Positions 7,187 through 14,746 of a DNA stretch of 64,000 bases are shown here, piece by piece. Origin of the DNA: Lentzea nigeriaca (GTDB taxonomy: Bacteria; Actinomycetota; Actinomycetes; Mycobacteriales; Pseudonocardiaceae); NCBI RefSeq assembly GCF_016907955.1, contig NZ_JAFBCX010000007.1:186001-250000 (forward strand). Reading direction: 5' to 3'. A program made the translations under genes and the position numbers. Position 1 is the first letter of the stretch, and each line of letters begins with the position of its first letter. The notes below the pieces were generated by a model. The model saw only the letters and a list, made by a program, of their open reading frames with translations. It made no database searches and was not told the origin of the DNA.

Positions 7187-8025
7187 TACTCGGACTCGTA
7201 GAGGCCCTGCAGCTCGGTGAGCAGGGCCGACGAGTCGGGCAGCTGCTTGCCGTCCAGCACGTTCACCCGCGTGATCTTGCGGACGCTGGACGCGAGGAAC
7301 ACGCCCTCGGCGTCGTAGAGCTCGCCGGTCTGGATCGGCTCCACGAGCACGGTCCAGCCGGCGCGCTCGGCGGCGCGGAACAACGCGTACTGCGTGGTGC
7401 CGGGCAGGATGCCGAGCTTCGACGGCGGCGTCACGAGCGTCTTGCCGCGCACCAGGATCACGGTCGAAGTCGGGCCCTCGAGCACGGAACCGTCCGACGT
7501 CGTGAAGATGACCTCGGCGGCGCCGCGGCGCTCGGCCTCTCGGATGGCCGCCATGTTGATCGCGTACGACAGCGACTTGGCGCCCAGCAGCAGCCACGGC
7601 GCGCGGTCGGCGAGGTCGGCGTCGATGCCCCGGTCCAGCGTCACCGCCGAGAGGCCCTCCGCGCGCTGCTTGAGCACCTTCGCGCCGATCTCCATGCCGA
7701 GCGCGAACCCGGTGGGCGTGCCGTCACCGCCGTCGATGCCGCGGGTGTAGACGAGCTTGAGGGCGAACTCGCTGCCGCCCTCCCAGTTGCCGATGACGAG
7801 CTCGACCGCGCGCTCGAACTCCGCACGCGGAGGGGGCTGCATGTCGAGCATCGCGGCGGACCGGTCGAGCCGGTCCAGGTGCGGTGTGAGTTCGCGGGGC
7901 TTCCCGTCGACCACGAGGATCGTTTCGAACACGCCGTCGCCGCGCATGAGTCCGAGGTCGTCGACGCGGATCTGCGGCGAGTCGGGGTCAGCGAGGGTTC
8001 CGTCGAGCAGTGCCAGCACGCGCAT
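7183..8025 (-). CDS. Class IV PLP aminotransferase (aminodeoxychorismate lyase-like)
   Basis: A 280-aa fold-type IV PLP enzyme starting at ATG 8025. Visible marks are 'DDLGLMRGDGVFET' at the N-terminus, 'GAKSLSYAINM' with the likely PLP lysine, 'ADVIFT'-like 'AAEVIFTTSDGSVLEGPTST', and 'LPGTTQYALF'. These match aminodeoxychorismate lyase/branched-chain aminotransferase relatives; mycobacterial Rv0812 is the syntenic protein. It may be PabC (folate) or a D-/L-amino acid transaminase, and the sequence alone does not decide. A TAGGCT box seven bases before the ATG suggests leaderless mRNA. It is divergent from fur, and its end overlaps the chitinase end by 4 bp. Confidence 0.85.
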   Translation of the reverse strand: MRVLALLDGTLADPDSPQIRVDDLGLMRGDGVFETILVVDGKPRELTPHLDRLDRSAAMLDMQPPPRAEFERAVELVIGNWEGGSEFALKLVYTRGIDGGDGTPTGFALGMEIGAKVLKQRAEGLSAVTLDRGIDADLADRAPWLLLGAKSLSYAINMAAIREAERRGAAEVIFTTSDGSVLEGPTSTVILVRGKTLVTPPSKLGILPGTTQYALFRAAERAGWTVLVEPIQTGELYDAEGVFLASSVRKITRVNVLDGKQLPDSSALLTELQGLYESEY

Positions 8026-8032
8026 GGAACGG

Positions 8033-8055
8033 AGCCTACTGGCAGCAACTAACAT
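8033..8055. promoter_or_regulatory. Divergent leaderless promoters for aminotransferase and Fur-family genes
   Basis: On the minus strand TAGGCT (8038-8033) ends seven bases before ATG 8025. On the plus strand TAACAT (8050-8055) ends seven bases before GTG 8063. Both are spaced as -10 boxes for leaderless transcripts. The start codons are only 37 bp apart, so the promoters are back to back and Fur binding could affect both. Confidence 0.45.
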
Positions 8056-8062
8056 TGCTGAC

Positions 8063-8497
8063 GTGGAGACCGCAAGAGGCCTGCGCAAAACGCTGCACGA
8101 CCGCGGCATGCGGATGACGCCGCAGCGCCAGCTCGTGCTGGACGCGGTTCGCTCGCTCGAGCACGCGACCCCGGAGCAGATCTGCCAGCGCGTCCAGCAG
8201 ACGGCGCCGACGGTCAACATCACCACGATCTACCGCACGCTCGACCTGCTCGACCGGCTTGGGCTCGTGCGGCACACGCATCTGGGCCACGGCGCGCCGA
8301 GCTACTCGGTCGACGAGCACCAGCACGTGCACCTCGTGTGCCACGTCTGCGGGCGCATCGACGAGATCCCGTGTGAGCTGCTCGACCCGTTGGTCGGAAC
8401 ATTGCGCGAGCGCGACGGGTTCGAACTGGATGCAAGCCATCTCGCGCTGTCCGGCACGTGCCGAGACTGTTTGAAGCAGGAGCAGGAGACCGAGTGA
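8063..8497 (+). CDS. Fur-family metal-dependent transcriptional regulator
   Basis: A 144-aa protein. The winged-helix domain (about 1-85) contains 'MRMTPQRQLVLDAV' and the recognition helix 'TVNITTIYRTLDLL'. The dimerisation domain has 'HVHLVCHVCGRIDEI' and a C-terminal 'CRDCL', giving two CxxC pairs for a structural zinc. The 'HQHVHLVC' stretch supplies regulatory metal ligands. It could be a Zur or Fur; the sequence does not settle the metal. GTG 8063 fits the leaderless box, and the stop overlaps the GTG of ygfZ, so the two are coupled. Confidence 0.88.
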   Translation: METARGLRKTLHDRGMRMTPQRQLVLDAVRSLEHATPEQICQRVQQTAPTVNITTIYRTLDLLDRLGLVRHTHLGHGAPSYSVDEHQHVHLVCHVCGRIDEIPCELLDPLVGTLRERDGFELDASHLALSGTCRDCLKQEQETE

Positions 8498-9555
8498 TCC
8501 TCCCAGGAGCCGTCCCGCCGCCCGACGATTCCACCGACGCAGGCGTTGCCTGGCACTACGGCGACCCGTTCGCCGAGCAACGTTCCGCCGCTCGTTCGGT
8601 GGTCGTGGTGGATCGGTCGAACCGCGGGGTGATCGCGGTTCCGGGTGAGGACCGGCTCAAGTGGCTGCACCAGCTGACGAGCCAGCACTTCGAGCAGCTG
8701 GGCGAGGGTGCCGCGACCGAGGCGCTGATCCTCGACGCGCAGGGCAGGCTCGAGCACCACATGGTCGTCGCGAACGTCGGCGGCACGGTGTTCCTCGACG
8801 TCGAGAAGGTCGACGACCTGCTGGCGTACCTGAAGAAGATGGTCTTCTGGTCGAAGGTCGAACCGCGGGACGCGACGGCCGAGTTCGCGCTGCTGTCGAT
8901 CGTCGGGCCGGACACGCCCGTGATCCTCGAGAAGCTCGGCATCCCGGTGCCGTCCGGTGTCGACGCGCTCGGCGAGGGCTTCGTGCGCCGCATGTCGTGG
9001 CCTGGCCAGGACGCCGTCGACCTGCTGGTCCCACGCGGCGAGCTGGCGCAGTGGTGGCAGCGGATCACGGACGCCGGCGCGCGGCCCGCGGGCAGCTGGG
9101 CGTTCGAGGCGCTGCGGGTCGAGTCGCTGCGGCCGCGCCAGGGCGTCGACACCGACGAGCGCACGATCCCGCACGAGGTCAACCTGATCGACCCGGCCGT
9201 GCACCTCAGCAAGGGGTGCTACCGCGGCCAGGAGACGGTCGCGAAGGTCCACAACGTGGGACGCCCGCCGCGCCGGATGCTCCTACTCCACCTGGATGGT
9301 TCTGCCGACGCCCAGCCGGAGACCGGTGACCCGGTCACCCTGGACGGGAAGACGGTCGGCCGGGTGGGCAGCGTGGCACTGCACCACGAGCTGGGCCCCA
9401 TCGCGTTGGCACTGGTCAAACGATCCGTACCGATCGAGTCGGACCTGGTCGCCGGTGCACCCGAACGTGAGGTGCAGGCACGGATCGACCCGGACTCGGT
9501 GCCGCCGGACACCCCTGGTCTGGGCCGGGAAGCCGTTCGCAACCTGCGGGGTTGA
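8494..9555 (+). CDS. ygfZ: Folate-binding protein YgfZ (Fe-S cluster repair, GcvT-like)
   Basis: A 353-aa GcvT-related protein with the YgfZ signature 'KGCYRGQETV' near residue 240, preceded by 'VNLIDPAVHLS'. The N-terminal part has 'DRSNRGVIAVPGEDRLKWLHQL', as in GcvT folds. YgfZ binds tetrahydrofolate and helps maintain Fe-S enzymes such as MiaB. The start chosen is GTG 8494, overlapping the Fur stop (GTGA). An upstream GTG at 8458 would bury it further in fur. From memory the mycobacterial counterpart is Rv0811c, beside DUF3073 as in this backbone. Confidence 0.9.
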   Translation: MILPGAVPPPDDSTDAGVAWHYGDPFAEQRSAARSVVVVDRSNRGVIAVPGEDRLKWLHQLTSQHFEQLGEGAATEALILDAQGRLEHHMVVANVGGTVFLDVEKVDDLLAYLKKMVFWSKVEPRDATAEFALLSIVGPDTPVILEKLGIPVPSGVDALGEGFVRRMSWPGQDAVDLLVPRGELAQWWQRITDAGARPAGSWAFEALRVESLRPRQGVDTDERTIPHEVNLIDPAVHLSKGCYRGQETVAKVHNVGRPPRRMLLLHLDGSADAQPETGDPVTLDGKTVGRVGSVALHHELGPIALALVKRSVPIESDLVAGAPEREVQARIDPDSVPPDTPGLGREAVRNLRG

Positions 9556-9563
9556 GCCCAGCG

Positions 9564-9720
9564 GGTCGACCACCAGCCTTTACCTGCGCTTTCGACGTTC
9601 AGACGGGTGCATCGCGGTGCCGTCCCCGCGCACTCGTATCGGACGTCTGAGGGCGCGGGGACGGTGCCGCGAGGTGCCGTGTTGAGCGCCGAAAGCGACG
9701 GTGAAGGTTGGTGGTCGGCC
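9564..9720. repeat. Long imperfect inverted repeat (about 70-nt arms)
   Basis: The left arm (about 9564-9634) and the reverse complement of the right arm (about 9649-9720) align over about 70 bases with roughly three quarters identity. Shared blocks include GACCACCA, CGCTTTCG, TCGCGG and CCGTCCCCGCGC. The compensated arms would fold into one very long hairpin filling the ygfZ-BKACE gap. It carries no gene. It could be a terminator for ygfZ, a structured leader, or a MITE-like relic. Confidence 0.6.
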
Positions 9721-9737
9721 CGCTACAGTCCGGGGCT

Positions 9738-10562
9738 ATGTCCTTGGGCACGCTCATCACCGTCGCTCCCACCGGAGCGGAACACGCGAAAGCCGACGTC
9801 CCGCAGCTTCCAGTGACCCTGGAAGAGCTGGTCGCGACGGCCCAGAGCTGCGAGCAGGTCGGCGCGGCCATGATCCACGTCCACATCCGCGGCGCGGACA
9901 CCAAGCCGTCGCTGGACCTGGGTCTGCTCAAAGCCACCGTCGAGGCTCTGCGCTCGGAGACCGGCCTGGTCGTCCAGCTGTCGACCGGCGGATCCGTGCA
10001 CGACCCCGAGTCGGACCGGCTGCGCGTGCTCGAGGCGATGCCGGACTCGGCGTCCTGCACGATGGGCACCGTCAACTTCGGCGACGACGTGTTCATGAAC
10101 CGCTGGGAGTTCGTCGTCGCGCTGCACAAGGGCATGCAGGAACGCGGCATCGTGCCGGAGTACGAGATCTTCGACATCGGCCAGCTCGCGTCGTTGAAAC
10201 GTCTGCTGGACCAGCACGGCCTGCCCGCGGGTGGTCATGTGCATGTGGACCTCGTGATGGGAGTGCCCGGCGGCATGCCCGGTGACGCGGCCACGCTGAT
10301 CGCCGCAGTCAACGCTCTGCCAGACGGGGCAACGTTTTCCGCCACCGGGATCGGCCGTACCACTCTTCCGGTGATGTTCACCGCACTGGGTGCGGGTGGC
10401 CATCTCCGAGTGGGTATGGAAGACACCATCAGCTATTCGCGAGGCGTGCCGGTGCGGGACAACGCACAGCTCGTGGCTCGTGCCGCGGGGCTGGCGAAGA
10501 TCGCGCAACGGCCTGCTTTGACACCGGACGAGGCCCGCAAGCTCCTCGGCGTGCACATTTGA
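9738..10562 (+). CDS. BKACE-family beta-keto acid cleavage enzyme (DUF849)
   Basis: A 274-aa TIM-barrel protein of the beta-keto acid cleavage family. It shows 'AAMIHVHIRG' (HxH zinc ligands), 'LVVQLSTGGSV', 'CTMGTVNFGDDVFMN', 'HVHVDLVMGVPGGMPG' and a late 'VGMEDTISYSRG'. BKACE enzymes condense a beta-keto acid with acetyl-CoA to give a CoA ester and acetoacetate; the founding member acts on 3-keto-5-aminohexanoate in lysine fermentation. The substrate here is unknown, and no lysine-fermentation partners are nearby. TACAGT (9724-9729) eight bases before ATG 9738 suggests a leaderless start. A long inverted repeat lies upstream. Confidence 0.85.
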   Translation: MSLGTLITVAPTGAEHAKADVPQLPVTLEELVATAQSCEQVGAAMIHVHIRGADTKPSLDLGLLKATVEALRSETGLVVQLSTGGSVHDPESDRLRVLEAMPDSASCTMGTVNFGDDVFMNRWEFVVALHKGMQERGIVPEYEIFDIGQLASLKRLLDQHGLPAGGHVHVDLVMGVPGGMPGDAATLIAAVNALPDGATFSATGIGRTTLPVMFTALGAGGHLRVGMEDTISYSRGVPVRDNAQLVARAAGLAKIAQRPALTPDEARKLLGVHI

Positions 10563-10622
10563 GACAACTTTGGTGCACGGGATGTGTTGGCGGGTGAGGA
10601 GGATCTACCGCAGGATGGACAC

Positions 10623-11192
10623 GTGATCGAGGTGCGTCCTGGCGGGCGCCGCCGAATCGACCGGGTGCTCGCCCCCGACTACACGGAGGGCGTCGAGCAG
10701 CGCCCGCTCGTCGAGGTGCGCGAACTCCGCGACGAGGCAGCGCAGGAAGAGACCGACCTGTCCTACCTGCGGCGGTTGTTGCACGCGCGGATCGACATCG
10801 TGCGCGCGGAACAGGAGCGCCGCAGTTCCGGCGGCTCGGCGGTGGTCGAGCAGCTGGCCACGATCCTCTCCACGAACGCGGTCGGTCCGGCGACCGGCCT
10901 CGGCCGGTACCAGACCCATGAGCCGTCACGTGCTGATGCGCATCAACGGCACGTCGAGGCGCTCATCTCCGACGTCGACCTCTCCGACGTGAGCTCGTTG
11001 TCCGACACCCGCCTCGGCGAGGTGCTCGAGACGTTCATCTCGGAGGAGGCCTCGGTGTCTGTGCGGCGGCGCGAGGTGCAGGAGGTCGTGGACAAGCTCA
11101 ACGCCGAGATCGCGTCGCGCTACCAGCGCGGCAGCGCGTCGGTGGACGAGCTGCTGGCAGCCGAGCGCGGACACCACCGTCCCAAGAGGTAA
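10623..11192 (+). CDS. rsiG: RsiG-like c-di-GMP-binding anti-sigma factor
   Basis: A 189-aa protein starting at GTG 10623 ('MIEVRPGGRRRIDRVL'), of the type often annotated 'aerial mycelium formation protein'. RsiG binds c-di-GMP through two E(x3)S(x2)R(x3)Q(x3)D helices and then holds the sporulation sigma factor WhiG. Here the second motif is complete (E142, S146, R149, Q153, D157). The first reads E43, S47, R50, H54, D58, with His in place of Gln. Both lie in predicted long helices separated by about 80 residues, matching the antiparallel coiled coil. No whiG gene is in the window. An in-frame GTG at 10584 is a possible longer start. Confidence 0.85.
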   Translation: MIEVRPGGRRRIDRVLAPDYTEGVEQRPLVEVRELRDEAAQEETDLSYLRRLLHARIDIVRAEQERRSSGGSAVVEQLATILSTNAVGPATGLGRYQTHEPSRADAHQRHVEALISDVDLSDVSSLSDTRLGEVLETFISEEASVSVRRREVQEVVDKLNAEIASRYQRGSASVDELLAAERGHHRPKR

Positions 11193-11235
11193 GACAACCG
11201 TTCCACTTTTTGAGCAACCGACCTAGCGTGACCCC

Positions 11236-12417
11236 ATGGGGTACCGCTGGGTCGTGCTGTGCATCGGGGCTTTGGCGCAAGGCACGAACGCGGCGGTCTT
11301 CCTCGGCCTTTCGGCGATCAGCCCGCAGCTCCGCGACCACTTCGGCCTGACGTTGCCCCAGGTGGGGCTGCTGCTCGGTGCTGTCAACCTCGGAACGATG
11401 GTCGCGCTGGTCCCGTGGGGCCTCTTCGCGGATCGGCGGGGTGAACGGCTCGCCATGACCATCGGCGGAGTCGGCGCCGCGGCCTGCCTGGTCGGGGTGG
11501 CGCTCGGCAACGCCTGGATCGCCGGTCTCGCGCTGCTCGGCGCCGGGCTGTTCGGGGCGAGCGTGAACGCCGCGAGCGGCCGGGCGGTGATGTCGTGGTT
11601 CTCCTCCGGCCGGCGCGGGCTGGCCATGGGCGTGCGGCAGACGGCGACGCCCCTCGGTGCCGCGCTCACGGCGGCGTTCCTGCCCGGCATCGCGATCACC
11701 CGTGGCGTTCCGGCGGCGTTCGTGGCGTTGGCGTCGGTGACCGCGTTCGTGGCGCTGGCGGTGGCGCTGCTGGTCCGCGAGCCGCCGGGGGCCACGCGCG
11801 GCGGCAGCGACCACGGCCTCGTGCTCAAGGACCCGAAGCTGATCAGGCTCACCGTGGCCAGCGGCCTGCTGGTGGTTCCCCAGTTCACCGCCGCGACCCT
11901 GCTGGTGCCGTTCCTGCACGAACACCGCGGTCTCACCGTGACGACCGCCGCGGTGGTGTTCGGCATCGCTCAGGCGCTCGGCGGCGCGGGCCGGTTGGCG
12001 GCGGGGATCTGGTCGGACCGGGTGGGCAGCCGGGTCGGGCCGTTGCGGATCCTCGCCGTGGCGATGGCAGTGGGCTTCGTGCTGACCGCCGTACTGGACC
12101 AGGCGCCGCTGCCGGTGCTGATCGCGGTCCTGGTGCCGACCGGCGTGCTCGCGCTGGCCTGGAACGGGCTCGCCGTCACCGAGGCCGGTGAACTGGCGCC
12201 GGAGGGCCGCAGCGCGACCGCGATCAGCATGCAGAACACCTCGAACTACCTCAGTGCGGCGATCACGCCGGGCATCGCGGGCTGGGTCGCCGTGCACGTG
12301 GCGTGGCCCGCGGCGATGGTGCTCGCGGCAGCGGCGTCGTTGACGGGCTGGGCGCTGCTTCAGCCGTGGCGTTCCCTGCGGGCCAGCTCGCCCCAGAACT
12401 CGCGCAGCGTCTCGTAG
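11236..12417 (+). CDS. MFS transporter
   Basis: A 393-aa membrane protein with about twelve hydrophobic segments. The typical MFS loop 2-3 motif is present as 'GLFADRRGERLAM', with a related 'GIWSDRVGSRVG' in the second half; 'MGVRQTATPLGAA' is a common cyanate/nitrate-type MFS stretch. It would move a small solute across the cytoplasmic membrane; the substrate cannot be read from the sequence. The start is ATG 11236. The last 58 bases overlap the 3' end of the convergent gene at 12360-13220. Confidence 0.85.
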   Translation: MGYRWVVLCIGALAQGTNAAVFLGLSAISPQLRDHFGLTLPQVGLLLGAVNLGTMVALVPWGLFADRRGERLAMTIGGVGAAACLVGVALGNAWIAGLALLGAGLFGASVNAASGRAVMSWFSSGRRGLAMGVRQTATPLGAALTAAFLPGIAITRGVPAAFVALASVTAFVALAVALLVREPPGATRGGSDHGLVLKDPKLIRLTVASGLLVVPQFTAATLLVPFLHEHRGLTVTTAAVVFGIAQALGGAGRLAAGIWSDRVGSRVGPLRILAVAMAVGFVLTAVLDQAPLPVLIAVLVPTGVLALAWNGLAVTEAGELAPEGRSATAISMQNTSNYLSAAITPGIAGWVAVHVAWPAAMVLAAAASLTGWALLQPWRSLRASSPQNSRSVS

Positions 12418-13220
12418 CGCAGCGCCACCTCCTCGGCGTCGCCCGTCTCGAGCGCGTCGACGATGGCGTTGACGTCGGCCGCCGAGGTGTCCTCCAGCAG
12501 GTCCTTGTCGTTCATCAGCTGGACCAGGCCGCCGTAGTCGAGCTCGACGGCCGAGTGCGGGTGGAAGTGGTCCAGCCAGCGTCCGGTGTCCGCGAGGACC
12601 TTGGCCGGCCCCTCGTTGCCCAGCGAGCCCTTCACGACCTTCAGCGCCCGTGCCACGCGGCGACGGGCGTCCGCCATCGCGACCCGCCACGACACCTGCC
12701 GTTCCGGATCGTCCTGGGCGCTCGCCAGCACCACACGGCGCTGAGCCGGGTCGACGAGGGAGAACCACGGCAGCGGCACCGTCCAGGTCGTGGAGATGAC
12801 GTGGACGGCCCCGGCGGCGAGCTCCGCCATCACGGCCGAGGCACGCGACCGGACGGTCTCCGGCGCCACGCCGAGTGCCGCGTCCTGCAGGATCGGCGGA
12901 GAGGACGCCAGGAAGCCCACGAGAGCCGCCGCGGACCGCGGCCTGAGGTCCAGAGGGCAGACGAGCGGTCCCGGCCCGACACGCGCGGTGTCGGAGGTCG
13001 GCACCTCCGCGGGACTGATCGTCATCACGTCGAAGGACTCGCCCGGGAGGAGCTTGTCGGCCAACTGTGATCGCAACCACAGTTCCCGTTCCCGCTCCCC
13101 TACCTCCGCACGGGGTAACGGGCCGGTTTCCAGGGCGTTTCGGACCTTCTCCGCTAGCGGTGCGTCCAACTCCGATAACGGTTCGTACACCCGTAGGTAG
13201 GCGACGAACGGTCTGGGCAC
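12360..13220 (-). CDS. Conserved actinobacterial protein of unknown function
   Basis: A 286-aa soluble protein starting at GTG 13220 ('MPRPFVAYLRVYEPLSEL'). It has 'PLPRAEVGERERELWLR', 'PRSAAALVGFLASSPP', 'VHVISTTWTVPLPWFSLVDPAQR' and a helical C-terminus ending 'ALRYETLREFWGELARRERHG'. I do not recognise a functional domain. The composition and codon use look like a genuine gene, and it lies upstream of and divergent from DUF3073. It overlaps the MFS gene tail-to-tail by 58 bp. It may be a backbone gene because similar proteins often sit near DUF3073, but that is from memory. Confidence 0.75.
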   Translation of the reverse strand: MPRPFVAYLRVYEPLSELDAPLAEKVRNALETGPLPRAEVGERERELWLRSQLADKLLPGESFDVMTISPAEVPTSDTARVGPGPLVCPLDLRPRSAAALVGFLASSPPILQDAALGVAPETVRSRASAVMAELAAGAVHVISTTWTVPLPWFSLVDPAQRRVVLASAQDDPERQVSWRVAMADARRRVARALKVVKGSLGNEGPAKVLADTGRWLDHFHPHSAVELDYGGLVQLMNDKDLLEDTSAADVNAIVDALETGDAEEVALRYETLREFWGELARRERHG

Positions 13221-13393
13221 CTGTGCATCCTTCCACGCGAGGGCGGCCGCGAGATTTGGCGGTACGTGTCACGCCTACCGCGTCGCGAGGAACCCCATCG
13301 GCACGGTACGGTAGTTACCAGGAACTAGTTGTCGAGACGAGTGGGGCCGCCGTTCCCCCGGCCGCCCCCGTCCCTGTGCGAGGGGGTCGAGCC

Positions 13394-13579
13394 ATGGGGC
13401 GCGGCCGAGCGAAGGCCAAGCAGACGAAGGTCGCCAGGGAGCTCAAGTACAGCTCCCATGAGACCGACTTCGCTGCTCTGCAGCGCGAGCTGTCTGGCGA
13501 ACCGTCGTCGAACGGGAGTGGTGGTGCCGACGAGCGCCACGACGACCCGTACGACGACTACGACGACTACCGTCGCTGA
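13394..13579 (+). CDS. DUF3073 family small protein
   Basis: A 61-residue hydrophilic protein starting 'MGRGRAKAKQTKVARELKY' with 'SSHETDFAALQREL', then an acidic tail rich in Asp and Tyr (DDPYDDYDDYRR). The basic head and 'GRGRAKAKQTKVAR' match DUF3073, universal in actinobacteria (Rv0810c in M. tuberculosis) and of unknown role. It begins at ATG 13394. A strong terminator follows directly. In mycobacteria this gene sits beside purM; here about 22 kb of accessory genes separate them. Confidence 0.88.
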   Translation: MGRGRAKAKQTKVARELKYSSHETDFAALQRELSGEPSSNGSGGADERHDDPYDDYDDYRR

Positions 13580-13590
13580 ATTCAGCCTGA

Positions 13591-13641
13591 AGAGTTCAAG
13601 GGTTGGGCAACCGGATCCTCGGTGCCCAACCCTTGAACTCT
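13591..13641. terminator. Strong bidirectional terminator hairpin
   Basis: Two perfect 19-base arms (13591-13609 and 13623-13641), starting AGAGTTCAAGG and ending CCTTGAACTCT, enclose a 13-base loop. It lies 12 bases after DUF3073 and 11 bases beyond the end of the convergent OYE gene, so it can serve both. Confidence 0.85.
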
Positions 13642-13651
13642 GAGGGCGCTC

Positions 13652-14641
13652 TCAGAACGCCCTGGCGTACTGCCTCGGTGCCTTGATCTCCACACCCAGC
13701 TGCTGTGCCGCGCGTAGCGGCCAGTACGGGTCGCGGAGCATCTCGCGCCCGAGCAGCACCAGGTCGGCGGAACCGTCGTTCAACACCTGTTCGACCTGAG
13801 TCGCCTCGGTGATCAGGCCGACCGCACCCGTGGGCACGTCTGCCTTGCGTCGCACCGCCTCGGCGAGCGACACCTGGTAGCCGGGCCCGACCGGGATGTC
13901 CGCCTGCGCGGTGTTGCCACCGCTGGACACGTCGATCAGGTCCGCACCCGCGGCCTTGAGCGCCTGTGCCAGCACAACGCTGTCGTCGGCGGTCCAGCCG
14001 TCCTCGACCCAGTCGGTGCCGCTGATCCGCACGATCACCGGCACGTCCGAGCCGACCGCCGCCCTCACCGCGGCGGTGACCTCGACGGGCACGGCGATGC
14101 GTTCCTCGAGGCTGCCCTCGTTCGTGAGCGGCGAGTAGAACTCGTGGAGCAGGTACCCGTGCGCGGCGTGGATCTCGAGCACCTCGAACCCGGCTTCGAG
14201 TGCTCGAAGCGCGCCTTCGACGAACGCCTTGACGATCTCCGTGTGGTTGGTGATCTTCTCCGGCGTGTTCAGGCCGGGGAACGGCTCGGTGGTCGGCGCG
14301 ACCGGAACCCAGTCACCGACGGCCTTGCGCCCGGCGTGCGCGAGCTGGATGCCGGGAACCGAGCCCTGCTCCTTGATGAACGCCGTGATCCGCTTCCACG
14401 CCTGCACCTGCTCGTCGTTCCAGATGCCGGCGTCCTCCGGCGAGATCCGGCCCCTCGGCTCGACGGACGTGGCCTCGGCGATCACCAGGCCGGCGCCACC
14501 GACCGCGCGCGAACCGAGGTGGACGAGGTGCCAGTCGTTCGGTACGCCGTCGGTCGCCGAGTACTGGCACATCGGGCTCACCGCGATGCGGTTGGGCAGG
14601 GTGACCGAGCGCAGGGTCAGCGGAGAGAACAGCAAGCTCAC
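13652..14641 (-). CDS. NADH:flavin oxidoreductase, Old Yellow Enzyme family (YqjM-like)
   Basis: A 329-aa FMN-binding TIM barrel. Class III OYE marks are 'RIAVSPMCQYSATDG' with the regulatory Cys25, 'IQLAHAGRKA' binding FMN, 'EIHAAHGYLLHEFYSPLTN' with the active-site His pair, and a C-terminal 'LGREMLRDPYWPLRAA'. It would reduce activated C=C bonds of enones with NAD(P)H. The start is GTG 14641, with a GGGAG-like site. A perfect 36-bp palindrome sits nine bases upstream of the start and probably controls expression. It ends close to the shared terminator. Confidence 0.92.
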   Translation of the reverse strand: MSLLFSPLTLRSVTLPNRIAVSPMCQYSATDGVPNDWHLVHLGSRAVGGAGLVIAEATSVEPRGRISPEDAGIWNDEQVQAWKRITAFIKEQGSVPGIQLAHAGRKAVGDWVPVAPTTEPFPGLNTPEKITNHTEIVKAFVEGALRALEAGFEVLEIHAAHGYLLHEFYSPLTNEGSLEERIAVPVEVTAAVRAAVGSDVPVIVRISGTDWVEDGWTADDSVVLAQALKAAGADLIDVSSGGNTAQADIPVGPGYQVSLAEAVRRKADVPTGAVGLITEATQVEQVLNDGSADLVLLGREMLRDPYWPLRAAQQLGVEIKAPRQYARAF

Positions 14642-14650
14642 GGGAGGCTC

Positions 14651-14686
14651 CCTTGAACAGTTCGTAGGCCTACGAACTGTTCAAGG
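14651..14686. promoter_or_regulatory. Perfect 36-bp palindromic operator upstream of OYE
   Basis: Both 18-base halves are exact reverse complements (left half CCTTGAACAGTTCGTAGG). It lies nine bases upstream of the OYE start on the minus strand. The central TTCGTAGGCCTACGAA is typical in form of TetR-type operators. No adjacent regulator gene exists, so the regulator would act in trans. An RNA hairpin sequestering the ribosome site is an alternative. Confidence 0.65.
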
Positions 14687-14728
14687 GGTCGCTGTCCGCG
14701 TGTTGTTCCCCGATGTGAGGTCGTCTCA

Positions 14729-14744
14729 GTCACCGGGAGGTGAC
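14729..14744. terminator. Short hairpin after iolD
   Basis: GTCACC-GGGA-GGTGAC forms a 6-bp stem immediately beyond the iolD stop codon (14747, minus strand). There is no U-tract. It is a weak but well-placed candidate terminator for the inositol operon. Confidence 0.35.
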
Positions 14745-14746
14745 GC

